Part shown: positions 17,620 through 25,384 of the stretch, one piece after another
Layout of the letters: every line of letters starts with the position of its first letter
Numbering within the stretch: position 1 is the first letter of the stretch
Source of the DNA: Actinomycetes bacterium
GTDB lineage: Bacteria; Actinomycetota; Acidimicrobiia; IMCC26256; PALSA-610
DNA: 35,895 bases
Reading direction: 5' to 3'
Assembly (NCBI GenBank): GCA_025463905.1
Contig: JAODBJ010000297.1
Coordinates: 1-35,895 of the forward strand
Notes under the pieces: generated by a model
Seen by the model: only the letters and a program-made list of their open reading frames with translations
Databases searched by the model: none
Told to the model about the DNA's origin: nothing
Translations under genes and position numbers: made by a program

Positions 17620-18111
17620 ATGTTCGAAGGAAAACTCGTCGGGATCTACACCACCTCGGAAGCGGGCACGCCAATGCAGCCGCGCGACGAGGTTGAAGCC
17701 ATCACCGGCGTCGGGCTCGCCGGCGACCGGTACGGGGTCGGGGCGGGCAAGTTCTCCGAGCGTGAGGGCACCGGCCGGCAGGTGACGCTGATCGAACGAG
17801 AAGCGGTTGCCGCCGTCAACGCGGAAGGCGACGTGACGGTGGGCGAGCAGGAGACGCGCCGGAACCTCGTCACCGAAGGCGTGCCGCTCAACCATCTCGT
17901 CGACCGCACGTTCCGGATCGGCGACGTGGTGATGCGGGGCAAGCGTCTCGCCGAGCCGTGCGCATACCTCGCATCGCTCACCACGCCCGGCGTGTCGCGA
18001 GCACTCGTACACCGCGCCGGACTCCGGGCCGAGGTGCTCACGGGCGGTGTCCTGCACGTCGGTGATGTCGTGGCACTGGCAGAACAAACGGCTGGGCTCC
18101 CAACGGGCTGA
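17620..18111 (+). CDS. MOSC-domain protein
   Basis: This is a 163-aa stand-alone MOSC domain, the module shared by molybdenum-cofactor sulfurases and the mARC/YiiM molybdoenzymes. Expected features are present: the N-terminal GIYTTSEAG strand, the ITGVGLAGDRYGVGAGKFS loop, RRNLVTEGVPLNHLVDRTF and the conserved cysteine in LAEPCAYL. The Cys would bind sulfur or the molybdenum cofactor. The length is typical of the short bacterial forms, which often act alone in sulfur transfer or in detoxifying N-hydroxylated compounds. It lies 41 bases after the CrtC-like gene, so co-transcription is likely but not coupled. An imperfect duplication spans its stop codon. The domain call is secure; the exact reaction is not. 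Confidence 0.9.
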   Translation: MFEGKLVGIYTTSEAGTPMQPRDEVEAITGVGLAGDRYGVGAGKFSEREGTGRQVTLIEREAVAAVNAEGDVTVGEQETRRNLVTEGVPLNHLVDRTFRIGDVVMRGKRLAEPCAYLASLTTPGVSRALVHRAGLRAEVLTGGVLHVGDVVALAEQTAGLPTG

Positions 18112-18143
18112 GCCGCCGGGCTTCCCCACCGGCTGAACCGGTG
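18091..18143 (+). repeat. Imperfect tandem duplication and hairpin at the MOSC 3' end
   Basis: A 25-base unit (18091-18115) is followed directly by a similar 26-base unit (18115-18140), with about 21 matching positions. It crosses the MOSC stop codon. The second copy ends in a perfect hairpin: CACCGG at 18127-18132, loop CTGAA, CCGGTG at 18138-18143. No T-run follows, so it is not a classical terminator. It could shape mRNA ends between the MOSC gene and the next one. Confidence 0.5.
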
Positions 18144-18150
18144 CGCGAAC

Positions 18151-18576
18151 ATGCCGCCGATGGACAACCGACAGATCGCTCTCATCCTCGGCCGCGGTCG
18201 CGCCGTCATCGGGCTCGCGGCCCTCGTTCTCCCCGGCGCCACCATCCGGCTGGTGCTCGGTGCCGGCGCCGCCACGCCTCCGGCGAAAGCGCTCACGCGC
18301 ATGCTCGGCGTGCGTGACTTCGCCATCGGTATCGGCGCGATCACGTCGGTGAAAGAGGAGACGCAGGGGCCCGAGTGGTTGAGCATGGGCGCGTTCGCCG
18401 ATGGGATCGATGCGGTGGTGTTCCTCACCCTGCGCGACGCACCGCGTCGCGCCCGGCTGATCGGTGTCGCGGCCGCCGGGTCGGCCGTGTTCGCGATGAA
18501 GGTGTCACGCGACCTCGCCGACGCGCGCGCCGTGGAAGCCGCGGCTCGCGACGCGTTAGGAGAAACTGGGGCGTAG
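18151..18576 (+). CDS. Small integral membrane protein (DUF4267-like)
   Basis: This is a 141-aa protein made mostly of hydrophobic segments: GRAVIGLAALVLPGATIRLVL, FAIGIGAITSV, an amphipathic GAFADGIDAVVFLTL segment and LIGVAAAGSAVFAMKV. It probably has four short membrane helices with charged loops. The pattern, including the conserved RMLGVRDFAIG stretch, resembles the DUF4267 group of small membrane proteins of unknown function. The ATG at 18151 is used, and an in-frame ATG at 18160 (MDNRQIAL) is equally possible. It lies 39 bases after the MOSC gene and ends 21 bases inside the convergent fatty-acid methyltransferase gene. Function is unknown. Confidence 0.78.
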   Translation: MPPMDNRQIALILGRGRAVIGLAALVLPGATIRLVLGAGAATPPAKALTRMLGVRDFAIGIGAITSVKEETQGPEWLSMGAFADGIDAVVFLTLRDAPRRARLIGVAAAGSAVFAMKVSRDLADARAVEAAARDALGETGA

Positions 18577-19809
18577 TGGCATGCCGCTGCGGCCGTGATC
18601 CCCTTTTACACCGAGCACCTGGTGGATCTGGATGTTGGCGTCTTCGAAGTTCACCGCCGACGCCGCCATGTAGAGCCGCCACACGCGCGCCCGGCCCACG
18701 CCGGCTTCGGCGACCGCGTCGTGCCAGTTGGCTTCGAGGTTGTGCACCCAGCGGCGCAACGTCAACGCGTAGTGCTCGCGCAGATTCTCGCTGTGACGCG
18801 CTTCGAAGCCTTGCCGTTGCATGGCCGACACGACCGATCCCACTTCGTGTAGTTCGCCGTCGGGGAACACGAAGCGATCGACGAACGATTGACGGGCGAA
18901 GCGCGGCCGTACTCCACCGAGCAGCGAACGCTTCGCGCCCGGCCGCGCGATCGCGTGGTTCAACAATCGCCCGCCCGGTCGGAGCAGCGCGTTGCACCCT
19001 TCGAAGTAGGTCTCGAGCTGCGATAGGCCGACGTGCTCGAACATCCCGATCGAGCTGATCGCGTCGAAGGGGCCGTCGTGCACGTCGCGGTAGTCCTGGA
19101 GCCTGATCTCCACGAGGTCGGCGACGTCGGCGTCGACCGCGCGTTTCTCGGCGAGTTCGGCCTGGCGGCCCGACACGGTGACTCCGACAACCTGCGCACC
19201 GTGGTACTTCGCCGCGTGCACCGCCATGCCTCCCCAGCCACACCCGATGTCGAGGAGTCGCATCCCGGGTCGCAGGCCGAGCTTCGTGCACACGAGCTCG
19301 TACTTCGCGGCCTGCGCGTCTTCGAGCGAGGTCGTGGGAGTGGAAAACACCGCGCATGAGTACGTCATCGAAGGACCGAGCACGTGGCGGTAGAACTCGT
19401 TCGACACGTCGTAGTGATGCGCGATCGCGGCGGCGTCGCGCTGTTTGCTGTGGCGCCGGCCCCTCAGGTGCGCTTCCTCTTTCGGCGGTGGCAGTGGCCG
19501 CAGCCCCGAAGTACCCACCAACAAGAGCGCGTCGCGCCACTGCTCGACGTTCAAGCGCAGCTTCGCGATGTGATTGCGAAGTTCGAGCGCGGCGAACATG
19601 TCGCCCTCGATGTCGAGGTCGCCCGCCACGTACGCCCGGCCGAATCCGACTTCGTTCGGCGCGGTCACCAGGCGCCGCAGCGCGTCGGGTGATCGGAGCA
19701 CCAGCGTGGCGGGTGCGCCCGCCGGACCCCCCGAACTGCCGTCGTAAGCCCGGAACGCGACCGGAGCATCGGCGCCGAGCACGGACTCGATCAAGCTCGC
19801 GACGTTCAT
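18556..19809 (-). CDS. CFA-type S-adenosylmethionine-dependent fatty-acid methyltransferase
   Basis: This 417-aa enzyme belongs to the cyclopropane-fatty-acyl-phospholipid synthase family and should transfer a methyl or methylene group from SAM to unsaturated acyl chains of membrane lipids. The SAM-binding motif is MRLLDIGCGWGGMA. Other family residues are present: the Cys of TYSCAVFS, the Glu of GMFEHVG, the His of LLNHAI and the Tyr of HYALTLRRW. The position of the last active-site Cys (C354 in E. coli Cfa, C269 in mycobacterial CmaA1) reads YMAASAVNF, so it is Ser. This form is one I associate with actinobacterial branched-chain (10-methyl) enzymes such as UfaA1/BfaB. It follows the FGGY kinase by 51 bases. 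The cyclopropane versus 10-methyl product is open. Confidence 0.9.
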   Translation of the reverse strand: MNVASLIESVLGADAPVAFRAYDGSSGGPAGAPATLVLRSPDALRRLVTAPNEVGFGRAYVAGDLDIEGDMFAALELRNHIAKLRLNVEQWRDALLLVGTSGLRPLPPPKEEAHLRGRRHSKQRDAAAIAHHYDVSNEFYRHVLGPSMTYSCAVFSTPTTSLEDAQAAKYELVCTKLGLRPGMRLLDIGCGWGGMAVHAAKYHGAQVVGVTVSGRQAELAEKRAVDADVADLVEIRLQDYRDVHDGPFDAISSIGMFEHVGLSQLETYFEGCNALLRPGGRLLNHAIARPGAKRSLLGGVRPRFARQSFVDRFVFPDGELHEVGSVVSAMQRQGFEARHSENLREHYALTLRRWVHNLEANWHDAVAEAGVGRARVWRLYMAASAVNFEDANIQIHQVLGVKGDHGRSGMPLRPSFS

Positions 19810-19860
19810 GCCTGAATTGTTGCCGGATCGCGGCCTTTGGGAAACCCTTTTTGTACCGCG

Positions 19861-21315
19861 CTAGGCGAAATCGATGCCGGACAGCTCGGGGATCCACTGA
19901 AGCGACCGCGCCACCGCGTCGTGCCAACGATCACGATCGAGCGGCGCACCGGGCTCCACTCGCGCACGCGGCGTCCACGTGCGCGCGAAGTCTTCGACGC
20001 CCTCGTAGGCGCCGAGTGCCAGCGCTGCGAGCAGTGCGGCCCCGAGCGTCGTTGCTTCGCGTACGGGCGAGATCTCCACTGGTCGTTGCGTTGCGTCGGC
20101 CAGTGCCTGTATGAACGTCGGGTTGTCGGTCATCCCACCGTCGACCCGCAGTACGGGGATGCGCAGGCCGGCGTCCGCCTCGGCCGACTCCACCAGGTCG
20201 GCGCCGCGATGCGCGATGCCTTCCAGAACGGCGCGCACGATCTCGGGGCGGCCGCTACCCCGAGTAAGCCCAAACAGCGCGGCGCGAGCGCCGTAATCCC
20301 ATGCCGGAGTTCCCAACCCGAGCGGCGCGGGCACGAACACCACGCCGCCCGTGTCGGCGCAACGCGCGGCGACCTCGTGCGACTCGTCGGCCGAAGCGAT
20401 GATGCCTAGGTCGTCGCGCAGCCACTGCACGTTCGTTCCCGCCGCGAGCATGATCGCCTCGACGCCCCACGTCAGCGCGTTGCCCACCCGCCACGCGACG
20501 ATCGGAAACGTGCCCGCCTCGCCGCGATGTTCGAACGCAGGCCGGGTCGGCCCGAGTGTGAGGTCGAGCATGCCGCCCGTCCCGAACGTGATCTTCGCGT
20601 CGCCGCGGTGCACACACGCCATGCCGGCCAGCGACGCTTGCTGATCACCCGTCATCGACGCGATGGGCGGCACACCGGGCAGCGCGCGGGCCTCCCCGAC
20701 AACGCAGGCGGTGTCGACGATGGTGGGAAGCATCCGAGGATCGATACGCAACACGTCGAGGACGCGCTCGTCCCAACCCTGCGCGTCGATTGCGGGCTGG
20801 AGCCCGGTAACGGCTGCGTTCGACGCGTCGGTGACGTGCAATGCACCGTCGGACAATGCCCACGCGAGCCACGTGTCGATCGTGCCGAAGCACAGGTCGC
20901 GGCTGCGGTCCGGGTCGTACGCGTCGAGCAGCCACTGCAACTTCGTCGCCGACTGGTTTGGCGCGAGTTTCAAACCGTCGCCGCGCAACACCAGACACGA
21001 CCCCACCGTTCTCAGGTCCTGCCACCCGAGCGCGGGGCCGACCGGCACTCCGGTCGCTCGATCCCACACCACCGTCGACGCGCGCTGGTTCGAGATCCCG
21101 ACCGCGTCGACGGGACCACTGCGTTCGAGCGCCGCGCGCGCGACATCGAGTGCCGCGGCCGCATACTCCGCGGCGTCGAACTCCACCAAGCCGCCGGCCG
21201 GTGACGACGGCAGCACTTCACGCGCGATATCGGTGACGAACGATCCGTCTTCGCGTACGACCGCAGCGCGCACGCCGCTCGTGCCGGCGTCGATCACCAA
21301 CACGGTTACGGCCAC
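19861..21315 (-). CDS. FGGY-family kinase, glycerol-kinase-like with altered substrate pocket
   Basis: This 484-aa kinase belongs to the FGGY superfamily and phosphorylates a polyol or sugar with ATP. Overall it reads like glycerol kinase: VIDAGTSGVRAAVV at the start, VGISNQRASTVVW, GTIDTWLAWAL, the catalytic Asp D224 in TGDQQASLAG, and the C-terminal PLGLGTPAWD and RVDGGMTDN. But three of the five glycerol-contacting residues of E. coli GlpK differ: Glu84 is Ala79 (NQRA), Tyr135 is Asn120 (PNQSATK) and Phe270 is Met249 (FGTGGM), while Arg83 and Asp245 remain. I therefore do not call it glpK. The GTG at 21315 overlaps the AGPS-like gene by 10 bases. The context suggests a glycerol-derived or ether-lipid substrate. 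Confidence 0.88.
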   Translation of the reverse strand: MAVTVLVIDAGTSGVRAAVVREDGSFVTDIAREVLPSSPAGGLVEFDAAEYAAAALDVARAALERSGPVDAVGISNQRASTVVWDRATGVPVGPALGWQDLRTVGSCLVLRGDGLKLAPNQSATKLQWLLDAYDPDRSRDLCFGTIDTWLAWALSDGALHVTDASNAAVTGLQPAIDAQGWDERVLDVLRIDPRMLPTIVDTACVVGEARALPGVPPIASMTGDQQASLAGMACVHRGDAKITFGTGGMLDLTLGPTRPAFEHRGEAGTFPIVAWRVGNALTWGVEAIMLAAGTNVQWLRDDLGIIASADESHEVAARCADTGGVVFVPAPLGLGTPAWDYGARAALFGLTRGSGRPEIVRAVLEGIAHRGADLVESAEADAGLRIPVLRVDGGMTDNPTFIQALADATQRPVEISPVREATTLGAALLAALALGAYEGVEDFARTWTPRARVEPGAPLDRDRWHDAVARSLQWIPELSGIDFA

Positions 21316-22805
21316 GGCAGGTCTCCGAACGGCGAGGGAAGGCCGAGTTTGCCCGGGTTCAGGATGCCGTGGGGATCCAGTGCGCGCTTCACGGCCGCGA
21401 GCACGTCGAAGCCGTTCCCGAGCGCGTCGCGCATGAAGCGCGCACGGTTGAGACCCACCCCATGGTGGTGGCTGAGCGCACCGCCCGCGGCGAGCACCGC
21501 CCGTTGTCCCGCGTCCCACGCCGCGCGGTAGTAGGACTCGCGTTCGTCTTCAGGCGGCCGCCCTGCGAATGTGAAGTAGAGGCACGCGCCATCGGTGTAG
21601 GAGTGGCTCTGGTGGGCCGAGGCCACCATTGTGTGCGGTACAGCCCGCAGTGCTTCGGTTGCCCGTTCGTAGATCACCGGGAGTGTGCTCCACGTCCCGG
21701 CGACCTCCATCGTGTCGACCACGAACCCGCGCTGCACCAGCGATTCCAGTGCGCTGACGTCGTTGCGGTGGTCCAGCCAACGCTCCACGAGTTGCTCGTC
21801 GAGCACTTCGGCACCGGCACATTCTTCGCGCACGATCTTCATGGTGGCGTCGACGATGTGCGGGTCGCCTTCGTCGAGCACGAGCAACACGTTGCGTTCG
21901 CCGGTCTGGTAGCTGCGGTCGGCTTCGATCGCGTCGTACAAGCGCAACACGGCCGGCGTTGCTCCCCGTTGCAGGATTCGTCGTGTCGCGTCGAGGCCGG
22001 CGGTGAATCCGGGGTAGGCGAACGCAGCGCGTACTTCGCTCGCCGGAAGCGGGTGCAGTCGCAAGCGCGCGCCGGTGATCACGCCGAGTGTGCCCTCCGA
22101 CCCGACGAACAGCTGCGTCAAGTCGGGGCCGACGGCTTGGCGCGGCGCGCCGCCGGTGTGCACCACGGTGCCGTCGGCGAGTACCACGTCGAGACCGATC
22201 ACGATGTCTTCGATCTTGCCGTACCGCGTCGACAACTGGCCGGCGCCGCGACACGCGAGCCAACCGCCCACTGTCGACAGCGCGATCGACTGCGGCCAAT
22301 GGCCGGCCGTGACGTTGTGCTCGGCCCGCAACTGGTCTTCGAACACGTCGCCGAACGTTCCGGGCAAAACATCCACGACCATCGACGTGTGGTCGACGTC
22401 GACGATCCCGCTGATGCCGGTGAGATCGAGCAGCACGCCGCCGTATACCGGCACGCTCGCGCCGCACACACCGCTGCGGCCCGCAGCCGCGGTCACCGGC
22501 ACGCGTGAGCCGCTGCACGCGGCGATCACCGCGGCGACTTCTTCCGCGCTGGTGGGCCGGGCCACCACGCTCGCGCGCGCTGCTACTTGGTTGTCGAGCG
22601 CCCAGATCATGGCCAGTGGCCACCAGTCGCGGCTCGCCTCGCTGATGACATCCGCGGCGACGACGATGTCGTCGCAGGCGTCGCGAAGCCGCCGCAGCGC
22701 GACGTCGTCGACCTCGACCCGTTTCGTTGCCAGATGATCGCTGACGCTGCTCGGGTCGCCCGCAAACGCGATCGGTGGCGTGGGCGCGCCTCGGTTCGTG
22801 TGCAA
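21306..22805 (-). CDS. FAD-binding oxidoreductase, alkyl-DHAP-synthase-like
   Basis: This 499-aa flavoprotein of the FAD_binding_4 (VAO/PCMH) family closely resembles alkyldihydroxyacetonephosphate synthase, which swaps the acyl chain of acyl-DHAP for a fatty alcohol and forms an ether bond. The FAD-binding core holds SIALSTVGGWLACRGAGQ and STRYGKIEDIVIG. The catalytic Tyr lies in HSYTDGACLYFTF, and the three-His block is HHH at 446-448 in LSHHHGVGLNR, as in the eukaryotic enzyme. The start is a TTG at 22805, supported by a strong GAGGGGGA ribosome site about 5 bases upstream. It sits between glpD and the kinase. D-lactate or glycolate dehydrogenase, or a 10-methylene reductase, are less likely alternatives because of the AGPS signatures. 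Confidence 0.82.
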   Translation of the reverse strand: MHTNRGAPTPPIAFAGDPSSVSDHLATKRVEVDDVALRRLRDACDDIVVAADVISEASRDWWPLAMIWALDNQVAARASVVARPTSAEEVAAVIAACSGSRVPVTAAAGRSGVCGASVPVYGGVLLDLTGISGIVDVDHTSMVVDVLPGTFGDVFEDQLRAEHNVTAGHWPQSIALSTVGGWLACRGAGQLSTRYGKIEDIVIGLDVVLADGTVVHTGGAPRQAVGPDLTQLFVGSEGTLGVITGARLRLHPLPASEVRAAFAYPGFTAGLDATRRILQRGATPAVLRLYDAIEADRSYQTGERNVLLVLDEGDPHIVDATMKIVREECAGAEVLDEQLVERWLDHRNDVSALESLVQRGFVVDTMEVAGTWSTLPVIYERATEALRAVPHTMVASAHQSHSYTDGACLYFTFAGRPPEDERESYYRAAWDAGQRAVLAAGGALSHHHGVGLNRARFMRDALGNGFDVLAAVKRALDPHGILNPGKLGLPSPFGDLPWP

Positions 22806-22849
22806 TCTTCCCCCTCAGTGACGCCGGCGCGCGTCGGTGGACGACGACG

Positions 22850-24481
22850 CTACGACGGTCGGTGCAACAATGCGTCGAGCGCGGTCTCCGGGAGCGCAGC
22901 CGTCGTGCGCTCGCGTTCGATCGACGAGCGGTACGACGCCACCTGGCGGCGGCGTTCGTGGTCGGACCACCCCAGTTGCGCCCCCATGAGCGCGGCGACG
23001 GATTGGGCAGCGTCGGCGGACGCATCTCGGGCGAGGAGCCGCGCCCGGGTGCGTCGCGACAGCACGTCGTCGATGGTGCGGGCCATTTCGTTGGTCGTGG
23101 CGTATACCGCTTCGGCTTGCCAGTAAGGCAACCCGGGCACGAGTGGCTCGCGCAACGAAGGATCGCGTTCAGCCACCGCGACCACCTCAGCGGCGTCGCT
23201 GCCGTAGCGCTCCACGAGATGGGTCGGAAGCGACGGCACCTGCCATCCCTCGGCGCCGCGCAGCGGCAGGTGTTTCGTGTGGCTGCGGGCGTGCCGGTCG
23301 AGCATCGCCGACACGGTGTCGACGGTGTCGGCCGCCATGCGCCGGTAGGTGGTGAGCTTCCCACCCATCACGGAGACGAGGCCGCTGCTCGAGGTGCGTA
23401 CGGAGTGACGCCTCGAGAGGTCCGAGGTGCGTTCGCTCTTCGCGTCGCGTACGAGTGGCCGCAAACCGGCCCATGTGCCGAGGATGTCGGACTCGGTAAT
23501 CGTGGTGGTGACGGAGAAGTTGATCGCACGCAACAGGTATTCGATGTCGTCGGGCGTGCAGACCGGGTCGTCGATCGGACCGTCGTAGTCGGTGTCGGTG
23601 GTACCGATGTAGGTGAAGTCGCCCCACGGCACGACGAACACCGACCGCCGGTCTTTGGGCACGGGCACGACCGCCGCGATCGTGTTCTGCACCAACGACC
23701 ACGGCACAGTGATGTGCACACCCTTCGCCGGTCGGATCGACGCCGGGTGCTTGCCTTCGTCCATCGCGCGCACGTCGTCGGACCACACGCCGGTTGCGTT
23801 GACCACTGCCTTCGCCCGGATGTCGAACTCGCCGCCGCCATCGACCCGCACCCGGGCGCCGCTGACGCGCCCTGCGCCGTCTTTCAGGATGTGCACGACG
23901 CTCACGTAGTTCGCGACCGTCGCCCCGTGATCCGAAGCGGTGCGCGCCACGGCGAGTGTGAGACGCGCGTCGTCGGCTTGCGCGTCGTAGTACACGTACG
24001 AGGACGCGAGCCGGTCGGCAGGCAATGTCGGCATGTAACGCAGCGCCTCCTCCTTCGAGATGCGCTTGTGCAACTTGCCGATGCGTGCGCCACCAGTCGC
24101 GTCGTACATCCACATCGCGGTGCCGAGCGCGCGTGCGAGTGAACGCGGCATCAACCCGTCTTTCGTGAACACCGGGAGGAGAAACGGGAGCACGCGGACG
24201 AGATGGGGTGCCGTCTTCCGAAGCACTTGCCGTTCGGCGAGTGCTTCGTAGACCAGACGAATTTCTTTTTGCTGTAGGTAGCGCAAGCCTCCGTGCACGA
24301 GCTTCGACGATTTCGACGAGGTACCCGATGCGAAGTCGCGCCGCTCGACGAGTGCGGTGTGGAATCCCCGGCTCGCGGCGTCGAGTGCGACGCCGGCACC
24401 GGTGATCCCGCCACCGACGACGAGGAGGTCGAACGGCTCACCCTCGAGGCGCCTCAACGCGTCGGATCGGTCGAAGCTCAC
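22850..24481 (-). CDS. glpD: Aerobic glycerol-3-phosphate dehydrogenase
   Basis: This is a 543-aa FAD-dependent enzyme that oxidises sn-glycerol-3-phosphate to dihydroxyacetone phosphate at the membrane and passes electrons to quinone. The N-terminal dinucleotide fold is LLVVGGGITGAGVALDAASR (about 19-38). The family signature GTSSKSSKLVHGGLRYL and the C-terminal SVMGGKLTTYRRMAADT stretch follow. Length is normal. The GTG at 24481 is the start nearest to the conserved region; a longer frame adds a basic extension with no support. It is 44 bases ahead of the AGPS-like gene. DHAP from this enzyme is the precursor of the acyl-DHAP that AGPS uses, so the order makes metabolic sense. Confidence 0.94.
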   Translation of the reverse strand: MSFDRSDALRRLEGEPFDLLVVGGGITGAGVALDAASRGFHTALVERRDFASGTSSKSSKLVHGGLRYLQQKEIRLVYEALAERQVLRKTAPHLVRVLPFLLPVFTKDGLMPRSLARALGTAMWMYDATGGARIGKLHKRISKEEALRYMPTLPADRLASSYVYYDAQADDARLTLAVARTASDHGATVANYVSVVHILKDGAGRVSGARVRVDGGGEFDIRAKAVVNATGVWSDDVRAMDEGKHPASIRPAKGVHITVPWSLVQNTIAAVVPVPKDRRSVFVVPWGDFTYIGTTDTDYDGPIDDPVCTPDDIEYLLRAINFSVTTTITESDILGTWAGLRPLVRDAKSERTSDLSRRHSVRTSSSGLVSVMGGKLTTYRRMAADTVDTVSAMLDRHARSHTKHLPLRGAEGWQVPSLPTHLVERYGSDAAEVVAVAERDPSLREPLVPGLPYWQAEAVYATTNEMARTIDDVLSRRTRARLLARDASADAAQSVAALMGAQLGWSDHERRRQVASYRSSIERERTTAALPETALDALLHRPS

Positions 24482-24529
24482 CGGGGCAGAGTACCCGCAC
24501 CTTCGCGACGCTCGTCTGGTCACCCGGGC

Positions 24530-25027
24530 TCAAAGTTCGAGCGCGAGCGGCACCATTTCGAAGGGATATTGGTGCACAGGCGGCGCATCGGCGAAGCCGA
24601 AGGAACGATAGAGAGTGATCGCTCCCGTGCGGTACGGCGCCACGTCGAGCACCATGTTCTCGAATCCCAGCGCGCGGGCATGCTCGATGCATGCCTGCAC
24701 CAATGACCGGCCGAGACCGTTGCCGCGATACTTCTCGCGCAACCACAGCCGATTCATCTCGCAACGCGCGTCGTCGACGCGCGTGGTTCCGACTCCACCA
24801 GCCGGACTTCCGGCGACCGTAGCGAGGAGGTACGCACCATCGCGATAGCGGCCGGCGAAATCAACCCGGTCGGGGATGAGTCGGGCGATGACGGCGGGCT
24901 CCAGCGCGTATCCCGTCACCCGTTCCATTTCGTCCGCAGTGAACGTCACGTACTCATCGATCAGCGCGCGTCCGAGGGCGACTTCGTCGTCGGATTCGAG
25001 ATCAAGCGGCCGGATCTGCAAGCTCAC
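24530..25027 (-). CDS. GNAT-family N-acetyltransferase
   Basis: This is a 165-aa cytoplasmic acetyltransferase of the GNAT fold that would transfer an acetyl or other acyl group from CoA to an amine. The acetyl-CoA-binding motif A is LREKYRGNGLGRSLVQACIE (about residues 97-116), followed by ARALGFENMVLDV and the typical ending ALYRSFGF-like TLYRSFGFADAP. The GTG at 25027 gives a sensible start. It lies 21 bases after the rhodanese gene and 48 bases before glpD, all on the same strand, so it is probably in the same transcript. The substrate is not evident, as is usual for this very diverse family. Confidence 0.9.
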   Translation of the reverse strand: MSLQIRPLDLESDDEVALGRALIDEYVTFTADEMERVTGYALEPAVIARLIPDRVDFAGRYRDGAYLLATVAGSPAGGVGTTRVDDARCEMNRLWLREKYRGNGLGRSLVQACIEHARALGFENMVLDVAPYRTGAITLYRSFGFADAPPVHQYPFEMVPLALEL

Positions 25028-25048
25028 GGAGCGGTCACGGTCATCCAG

Positions 25049-25384
25049 TTACGCGACGATGCCCTCGGTGCCGTCGTCGGCTTCGACGTCCAAGCCGGTG
25101 GCAGCCCATGCCTTCATCCCACCCGCGAGGTTCACCACGTCGAAGCCTTGCGCGACGAGGAACTCCGTCGCACGCGCCGAGCGCGCGCCGGAGCGGCACA
25201 CCGCGACGATCTGACGGTCGCGCGGTAAACGATCGACAAACGCGGGCACCTCGCCGAGTGCAACATGCTTGGCATCGGGCGCGTGGCCGGCGATCCACTC
25301 GTCGGTCTCTCGCACGTCGAGCAGGTACGCGCCCTTCTGCACGAGTTCTTGGGCTTCTTCCGGCTCGACTTCCGGCATCGTCAC
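25049..25384 (-). CDS. Single-domain rhodanese (sulfurtransferase)
   Basis: This is a 111-aa single rhodanese domain that carries sulfur as a persulfide on the active-site Cys. The active loop CRSGARS starts at C63 (AVCRSGARSA). The N-terminal YLLDVRETDEWIAGHAPDA and the C-terminal VVNLAGGMKAW are typical of the GlpE/PspE-like single-domain type. The GTG at 25384 overlaps the acyl-CoA synthetase stop (GTGA); an ATG at 25378 is a possible alternative. The coupling ties it to the synthetase. It may supply or remove sulfane sulfur, but its partner is not visible. Confidence 0.93.
   Translation of the reverse strand: MTMPEVEPEEAQELVQKGAYLLDVRETDEWIAGHAPDAKHVALGEVPAFVDRLPRDRQIVAVCRSGARSARATEFLVAQGFDVVNLAGGMKAWAATGLDVEADDGTEGIVA

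Noticed and set aside
19861-21315. Plain glycerol kinase (glpK) call
   Set aside because: Three of the five glycerol-contact residues differ, so only the FGGY family is claimed.
21306-22805. 10-methylene fatty-acid reductase (TmsA/BfaA-like) for the flavoenzyme
   Set aside because: It lies one gene away from a CFA-type methyltransferase, which made this tempting, but the HHH block and the STRYGKIEDIV and HSYTDGACLYFTF segments fit alkyl-DHAP synthase better.
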